DNA of 64,000 nucleotides from an uncultured bacterium (GTDB lineage Bacteria; Krumholzibacteriota; Krumholzibacteriia; LZORAL124-64-63). The notes under the pieces are model-generated. The model did not search any database and had not been told where the DNA came from. It saw only the letters and a program-made list of their open reading frames with translations. A program made the translations under genes and the position numbers. Of the stretch, positions 58,910 to 64,000 are shown one piece after another (the first letter of the stretch is position 1; each line of letters begins with the position of its first letter). The stretch is taken from the NCBI GenBank assembly GCA_937864225.1, contig CALMJK010000006.1, positions 1 to 64,000 of the forward strand, given 5' to 3'.

Positions 58910-59521
58910 ATGCGTTTTTGCCAATGCCGATCCTTTTTGCTGTGCCTCGCGGTCGCGGGCCTGGCGGCTTCGTCGGCGCCGGCCTACCAGATCCTGCTGG
59001 ACATCGACACGGACAACGATCCCACGACGATCAACGATTACACGGAGGAGACGAGCGCAGTCGTGAAGGTGATCCTGACGCCGACGACGCCGGACGAGAT
59101 TGTCGGCTGGTGCGAGTTCGGCCTGGGCGGCTCGTGTCTTGAATGCGGCGTGAACGAGCAGTACGGCACGTCATGCGATCTTTTCAGGTTGATCGGCCTG
59201 CCCTGGGTCACAGCTCCCGGCTTTGACAGCTATGCGAACTATATGATGCTCCTGGGCTGTCCGGACGACCCCGGCTTCCATTGCGTGTTGTGGTTCGAAC
59301 CGGAGGGCGGCACGATCACGCTGCGGCAGCCGATGTTCCTGGCGGAGTTCACGGCTTGGGTCGCGACCGCTCGGGACGGATGTCCCCAGCCGGCCAGCAA
59401 CCTGGCCGCGATGCCGGCGCAGGGGCAATACTGGAACTACGTGCAGATCGGCGGCCCGGCCGTGATCGTGGACGTCGAGACTGGCACGTGGGGCCGGGTC
59501 AAAAGCGTATATCGGCCGTAG
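58910..59521 (+). CDS. Exported protein with C-terminal WGxVKxVYR motif
   Basis: 203 residues; ATG at 58910 with CAAGGGGGTAGCC upstream. Signal peptide (FLLCLAVAGLAASSAPA-Y). The mature part is Cys-containing and beta-rich (SAVVKVILTPTTPDEIVGWC, EFGLGGSCLECGVNEQ, WYEP-like VLWFEPEGGTITLRQP) and ends VETGTWGRVKSVYRP. The tail is shared with the 50018 product; the bodies are not alike. Probably secreted. Single gene with its own promoter. Confidence 0.65.
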   Translation: MRFCQCRSFLLCLAVAGLAASSAPAYQILLDIDTDNDPTTINDYTEETSAVVKVILTPTTPDEIVGWCEFGLGGSCLECGVNEQYGTSCDLFRLIGLPWVTAPGFDSYANYMMLLGCPDDPGFHCVLWFEPEGGTITLRQPMFLAEFTAWVATARDGCPQPASNLAAMPAQGQYWNYVQIGGPAVIVDVETGTWGRVKSVYRP

Positions 59522-59608
59522 GAAGACGGACGGTGCACGCGGACTTGTGCGCTCCGGCGCGGGCGGACGGGTCCGAGTCCAGGGGGTGGGCCTGCGGGCG
59601 TTCCGCCG

Positions 59609-60730
59609 TCATCTGGGCTCCTGCGGGGCGAGCGTGGCGGCGACCGCGCCGATCAGGCGGCGGGCCAGTTCCCGACCGTTGGTCGCGTGGTGATTCAACA
59701 CGCAGCCGCCGACGGTCAGGTCGAGAGACGGCACGTGGAAGGCGAAGGTGTTCCAGAAACCCTGGTGCCCGAAGGCTTGCCTGCCGTCCAGGTCCACGAC
59801 CATCAGCCCCAGTCGGTAGGCTTCGGCGCCCTGGCCGGTCATGATCGCCAGCGTGGAATCTTGAGCAAACACGCGCCCCGTCAGGAGAGCGCGCATGAAG
59901 AGGACCAACTCGCGGGTGTCGGTGACGAGGCCGCCCCCGCCGTGCAGGTCGAAGGACGCGTGCCAGCCGGTCACGTCCCGGTCGCCATAGTATTGATGGG
60001 CGCGAGGGCCGGCCGCGGCCGGAACCTCCTCCATGTATTCCCAGTGCGTGACGTCCAGACCGAGCTTCTGGAAGTCCAGCAACCGGCGCACCCCCGGTCC
60101 CAGGGGCAGGCCGGTCAGCCGCTGCACGATGGTGCCCAGGATGACGTACCCGCTGTCGGAGTAGACGTGGCGCTCTCCGGGCCGGCCCACCGGGTCGCGC
60201 CACTCCACCAGCCGCTGGATCTGCTCGTCGGCGGTCCACTGGTGCGCGGGGTCGTTCAGGACGAAGGCCTCGAAGCGCGGGTCGTTCGTGTGATCGGCCA
60301 GCCCGGCGGTGTGGCTGAGCACCTGGGCGATGGTGATCGCGCCCGTGTCGTAGCCGTCGCTCTCCAGCAAGGCGGCCTGCCGTACGGTGAGGTGACGCTC
60401 CAGGGGATCGTCCAGCGCAAGCCGGCCCGTCTCCACGAGCCGCAGGACGGCTGCCGCGACGTAGGTCTTGGTGTTGCTGGCGATGCGGAACGTGTGGCCG
60501 CTCGTCAGCGCCGTGGAGTCGTTCCTGGCCGCCGTTCCCGCGGCGCCGGCCCAGTCGAGGCCCAAGCCGGGACAGACCACGCAGGCCGTCGCCCCCGGGG
60601 CCTGGCTGTTTTCGGCCAGGAAGGCGCGCAGCACGCCCGCCAACTCCCGCTCCAGGTCTGGATTCTGGGCGTGGGCGGGAAAGGTCAGCAATACCGCCAG
60701 GCCGACCGCCGGCCACATCGCGCGACGCAT
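59609..60730 (-). CDS. Serine hydrolase of the beta-lactamase/D,D-peptidase (class C-like) family
   Basis: 373 residues. ATG at 60730 is chosen for GAAGGATACGGCGC upstream and a signal peptide (WPAVGLAVLLTFPAHA-Q). The active-site SxxK is FRIASNTKTYVAA (Ser85, Lys88), the YxN-like motif is HVYSDSGYVILGTI, and the third motif region is QAFGHQGFWNTFAF (HxG in place of KTG). These enzymes cut D-alanyl peptides or esters in the periplasm. ITIAQVLSHTAGLADHTNDP is a further family mark. Not necessarily an antibiotic resistance enzyme. Confidence 0.85.
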   Translation of the reverse strand: MRRAMWPAVGLAVLLTFPAHAQNPDLERELAGVLRAFLAENSQAPGATACVVCPGLGLDWAGAAGTAARNDSTALTSGHTFRIASNTKTYVAAAVLRLVETGRLALDDPLERHLTVRQAALLESDGYDTGAITIAQVLSHTAGLADHTNDPRFEAFVLNDPAHQWTADEQIQRLVEWRDPVGRPGERHVYSDSGYVILGTIVQRLTGLPLGPGVRRLLDFQKLGLDVTHWEYMEEVPAAAGPRAHQYYGDRDVTGWHASFDLHGGGGLVTDTRELVLFMRALLTGRVFAQDSTLAIMTGQGAEAYRLGLMVVDLDGRQAFGHQGFWNTFAFHVPSLDLTVGGCVLNHHATNGRELARRLIGAVAATLAPQEPR

Positions 60731-60936
60731 GCGCCGTATCCTTCGGTGGAAGTTCGCGGCCAGCATGCCAAGCGGATCCGCTGCGGACAAGGGGCAATCT
60801 CTCTTCTCGAGAGTCCGGATCGGGCCGTCGCCCGCGCCACGCCGACATGGAAATCGAACGCCATTGCTGATATTCTGGTTTGAGCTTGCCAGGCATGCCA
60901 GGCTTCCCTCCTGATTCGGACGTTGGGGAGAGCCGC

Positions 60937-63900
60937 ATGATCGGCCAGACGATCTCCCACTATCGGATCGTCGCCAGGATCGGCGCGGGCGGGATGGGCG
61001 TGGTCTACCGCGCGCAGGACCTGACGCTCGATCGCCCCGTCGCCCTCAAGTTTCTGCCGCCGCACCTGAGCGCCGACCCCGAGGCCCGGCGGCGTTTTGT
61101 CCACGAGGCGAAGGCCGCGGCCGCGCTCGACCACAGCGGCATCTGCACCGTGCACGAGGTGGGGGAGGCCGACGGGCAACCCTTCATCGCCATGGCCTTG
61201 CTGGAAGGCGAGACCCTCAGGGAGCGCATCGCGAGAGGTCCGCTGCCGATCGCCGAGACGCTGGCGATCGCCACGCAGGTGGCCGAGGCGCTTCAGGAGG
61301 CGCACGGCAAGGGCATCGTACACCGCGACGTCAAGCCAGCGAACGTCATGATCACGCCCAAGGGCCAAGCGAAGGTGATGGACTTCGGCCTGGCGCAACT
61401 GGGCGACGCGTCGCGTGTGACGCAGAGCGGGACGACGCTGGGGACCTTCGCCTACATGTCCCCGGAGCAGGCGCGCGGCGAGGCGGTCGATCGCCGTGCG
61501 GACATCTGGTCGCTGGGCGTGATGCTGTACGAGATGGTGTCGGGACGGCGCCCGTTTCCGGGGGAGCGCGAGGCGGCGCTGCTGTACGGGATTCAGCACG
61601 GCGAGGCGGAGCCGCTGACGGGCGTGCGTACGGGCGTGCCGCTGGAGCTGGAGCGCGTCGTCGACAAGTCCTTGGCGAAGAGCCCGGACCTGCGCTACCA
61701 GCACGCCGACGAGTTGGCCGCCGACCTGCGCCGGATCGCCTTGGAGACAACGGAGGGCAGGACGAGGACGGCTTTTTCCGACTTCGCGGCCGCGCGGCCG
61801 GTCCGCAGCGGGCGCCGACGGGCGCTGCGCTGGGGCCTGCCCATCTCGGCCGCGCTGCTCGTCGCGGTCTTCCTCCTGCTGCGCCCGGTCCTGTTCGACG
61901 AAATCCTGGCCTCGGCGCCCAAGCCGATCGCCGTGATCGCCTTCGAGAACCGCACGGGCGACGCCGGCTACGATCACCTGTGCGAGGCCATTCCCAACCT
62001 GCTGATCACCAGCCTCGAGCAGTCGAAGTACCTGCGGGTCGTCACGTGGGAGAGGCTGCGCGATCTTCTGCGACAGATCGGCCGGACGGAGACAACGACG
62101 ATCGACCAGGAGACGGGCTTTGCCGTGTGCCGCGCGGCCGGGGTCGGGACGGTCGTGCTCGGGAGCTTCACGCGCGCGGGGGAGCTGTTCGCCACCGACG
62201 TCAAGGTGCTCGATGTCGAGAGCAAGCAGCTGCTGGCCGGCGCCAGCGCCCGCGGGCGCGGCGTGGACAGCATTCTGGAGCGCCAGATCGACGAACTCAG
62301 CCACAAGATCGCCAAGACCGCCGGTCTTTCGGAGCGGAAGGTCGCGGCGACGGCGCGGCCCGTCGCGGAGGTGACAACCACCTCGCTCGAGGCGTACGGT
62401 TGGTATCTGCGCGGAGGGCGCGAGATCGAGCGGATGTACTTCGCGGACGCCGCGCACTGCCTCGAACAGGCCGTCGCGATCGACTCGACCTTCGCCATGG
62501 CCAACCTCTACCTCGGTTGGGTGTACCAGCGGATGGGCCCGGAGGTCAAAAGCAACCGGGCCTTCGCGCAGGCCAAGCGTTTCGCGCCGGCGGCGACGAA
62601 GCGGGAGCAGTTCTACATCGATGCTCTCTGCGCCCAGATGCTCGAGAGGGACGAGAAGCGAGCCATCCCGATCTGGCGCGAACTCCTGGCGAGGTACCCG
62701 GAGGAAAAGCGAGCCCGTTTCTGGCTGGGCACGTGTTACCGCGGCCTGGGCAGGCACCAGGAGGCCATCGACGCCTTCGAAGAAGTCCTCGCGCTGGATC
62801 AGACCTACGGTCCGGCCCTGAATCTGATCGCCTACACCCACATGGAGGCGGGCGACTTCGAGGCGGCGCTCGACTGCTTTCAGCGGTACGCCGCCGTCGC
62901 GCCCGGCGACGCCAATCCCCTGGACTCGATGGGAGAGCTCTATTTCCATCTCGGGCGGCTGGACGAGGCCGCCGCCAAGTACGAGGAGGTCGTCAGGATC
63001 AAACCGGAATTCGGCGCGCAGCGACCGCTATCCTTGATCAGCGCGCTCAGGGAGGACTGGCCGCAAGCGCGGGCGTGGATCGACTCGTACATCCTTAGCG
63101 CCAGGAGAGCGGGCCGCGCATCCGAGGGGTATTACATCAAGGGTTGGCATCTCACGCAACGCGGACACACGAGCGAGGCCCTGCGCGCCCAGGACGAGGC
63201 GGCGGCGACTCTCGAGGCCGAAGGGGATGACCCACGGGAATATGACGCCGACAGGGCGCAGGCGCACGCTGTCGTGCGCCTGAGCAGGGGTGAGATCGGG
63301 CTCGCGCGGCGGGAATTGGCCCAGGCGTTGGCGTCCGCCGGGAGACGATCCGGGCTCGCGGAGCGCGACGGCATCCAGGCGAGCTGCGCTCTTTTGCTCT
63401 GCCTCTGCGAATTGCGGGAGGGCCGGGCCGCGGCCGCCAGAGACGCGCTGCAGGAGGCCCGCGGCTTCCTGCCGTCCCGCGACGCGCCTGCCAAGCGATC
63501 ATGGACAGCGTACCTGCCCAACCTGTGCGGACTGCTCGAAGCCGAGCTGCTGCTGCTGGAGGGTCAACCGGCGGCAGCCGTCCGCGCGGCCGGTTCGGCG
63601 CCGCCTCTGGGCTCCCTGTTCATGGAGACGTGGAACGTGGTCATGCACAACTTCCCGGTCGAGCGGGACGTCGCGGCCAGGGCGCATCTGCGTCTGGGCG
63701 AGACGGCCGAAGCCATCGCGGAGTACGAGAGGCTCGTCACGTTCGATCCCAGCCGCCCCGAGCGGTTGATCGTGGCACCGATCTACCGTTACCGCCTTGC
63801 CAAACTCTATGCCGCGCAAGGACGCGCCGGCGAGGCGGCGGCGCAGTACGAAAAGTTTCTCGCCGCTGCGGACGGCGCCGACATCTGGCAGGCGGAACTC

Positions 63901-63960
63901 GCCGAGGCCCGGCGGGGCGCGAGCCGGCCCGCCGACGCTACTGCGCCGGCGTCGCGGTGA
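60937..63960 (+). CDS. Ser/Thr protein kinase with TPR region
   Basis: 1007 residues; ATG at 60937 with TTGGGGAGAGCCGC upstream. Residues of about 10-270 are a PknB-type kinase with all key parts: glycine loop IGAGGMGVVYRAQD, catalytic Lys VALKFL, HRDVKPANVMI loop, DFGLAQ, TFAYMSPEQARG, DIWSLGVMLYEMV. One membrane helix follows (GLPISAALLVAVFLLLRPVL), so the rest is probably extracytoplasmic: a TolB-N-like part (PIAVIAFENRTGDAGYDHLC, CRAAGVGTVVLGSFTRAGEL) and then 10 or so TPRs (GWVYQRMGPEVKS, GELYFHLGRLDEAAAKYEEV). This is a common design in myxobacteria and FCB relatives. Confidence 0.9.
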   Translation: MIGQTISHYRIVARIGAGGMGVVYRAQDLTLDRPVALKFLPPHLSADPEARRRFVHEAKAAAALDHSGICTVHEVGEADGQPFIAMALLEGETLRERIARGPLPIAETLAIATQVAEALQEAHGKGIVHRDVKPANVMITPKGQAKVMDFGLAQLGDASRVTQSGTTLGTFAYMSPEQARGEAVDRRADIWSLGVMLYEMVSGRRPFPGEREAALLYGIQHGEAEPLTGVRTGVPLELERVVDKSLAKSPDLRYQHADELAADLRRIALETTEGRTRTAFSDFAAARPVRSGRRRALRWGLPISAALLVAVFLLLRPVLFDEILASAPKPIAVIAFENRTGDAGYDHLCEAIPNLLITSLEQSKYLRVVTWERLRDLLRQIGRTETTTIDQETGFAVCRAAGVGTVVLGSFTRAGELFATDVKVLDVESKQLLAGASARGRGVDSILERQIDELSHKIAKTAGLSERKVAATARPVAEVTTTSLEAYGWYLRGGREIERMYFADAAHCLEQAVAIDSTFAMANLYLGWVYQRMGPEVKSNRAFAQAKRFAPAATKREQFYIDALCAQMLERDEKRAIPIWRELLARYPEEKRARFWLGTCYRGLGRHQEAIDAFEEVLALDQTYGPALNLIAYTHMEAGDFEAALDCFQRYAAVAPGDANPLDSMGELYFHLGRLDEAAAKYEEVVRIKPEFGAQRPLSLISALREDWPQARAWIDSYILSARRAGRASEGYYIKGWHLTQRGHTSEALRAQDEAAATLEAEGDDPREYDADRAQAHAVVRLSRGEIGLARRELAQALASAGRRSGLAERDGIQASCALLLCLCELREGRAAAARDALQEARGFLPSRDAPAKRSWTAYLPNLCGLLEAELLLLEGQPAAAVRAAGSAPPLGSLFMETWNVVMHNFPVERDVAARAHLRLGETAEAIAEYERLVTFDPSRPERLIVAPIYRYRLAKLYAAQGRAGEAAAQYEKFLAAADGADIWQAELAEARRGASRPADATAPASR

Positions 63961-64000
63961 AGACGCCGTTGGGCTGGGTGACCCGCAGTTCCCGGACCGC
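63938..64000 (-). CDS. Possible C-terminal end of a convergent gene, cut by the window edge
   Basis: The minus-strand frame reads AVRELRVTQPNGVFTATPAQ and stops at 63938. It overlaps the end of the kinase gene by 23 bases. Only 20 residues are seen, so the product cannot be named. Confidence 0.3.
   Translation of the reverse strand, partial: AVRELRVTQPNGVFTATPAQ

Noticed and set aside
60685-62949. A 754-codon open frame on the minus strand
   Set aside because: Antisense to the Ser/Thr kinase gene, whose catalytic motifs are all intact; composition is typical of a GC shadow.

Overview
The window looks like a chromosome segment from a high-GC, didermal bacterium of the FCB superphylum or a neighbouring candidate phylum of the Eisenbacteria/Latescibacteria/Krumholzibacteria kind. 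The evidence is indirect: three long exported proteins end in a FlgD-Ig-like sorting domain (NPFNPxTT ... SGxYFxRL), and the window also holds LVIVD-repeat proteins, a CBM9/DUF5916 barrel, many lipoproteins and outer-membrane barrels. There is no rRNA, tRNA or CRISPR array, so the taxon cannot be fixed from the window alone.

Layout. 0-13 kb: IS ends, two LVIVD-repeat surface proteins with 12 and 14 near-identical units, a VWA-like protein, a DUF5916 barrel and a CBM9-esterase, with IS remnants and a structured intergenic repeat between them. 13.7-19.4 kb: the peptide region. It holds several very short genes whose products begin MKKLxLxKETVRxL and end in a Cys-rich tail after Gly-Gly. It also holds two secreted tandem-repeat proteins (PWxxDPPRxGxN units). 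A near-identical promoter module occurs three times, and one whole cassette is duplicated. An AbiE-type toxin-antitoxin pair lies between the two cassettes. 19.5-27 kb: lipoproteins, a DUF4143 ATPase, a YaiI/YqxD protein, a small HTH operon, OmpA and a barrel. 28-37 kb: envelope and stress genes (DUF6600, a PA2779/PA2778-like pair, an XylR_N/V4R sigma-54 regulator, small membrane proteins). 37-41 kb: a GH130-type phosphorylase/mannosidase and a glycosyltransferase fused to a hairpin-barrel domain. 41.4-44 kb: a fossil of the repeat-peptide cassette, an AT-rich orphan, a LanC-like cyclase and its Cys-rich precursor peptide, separated by an attenuator-like terminator. 44-64 kb: a PadR/permease-prefix operon, a third LVIVD protein, DUF4350, two more precursor-like peptides beside exported proteins, a very large glycosidase-like protein, a spermidine synthase-like membrane protein, a serine hydrolase and a Ser/Thr kinase with TPRs.

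The most interesting reading is a dispersed class I lanthipeptide-like system. One LanC-like enzyme, with all three zinc ligands, sits beside a six-Cys precursor. Seven further leader-bearing genes lie 6-30 kb away on both strands; six have Cys-containing tails and one has none. Three of these loci share the same TTGACA-17-GACAMT promoter (M = C or A) and conserved upstream box. In two loci the first gene is not a precursor but a secreted protein made of 18-residue PW/PP repeats, whose link to the peptides I cannot place in any known family. No LanB dehydratase, protease or ABC exporter is visible here, so modification and export of the other peptides remain inference.
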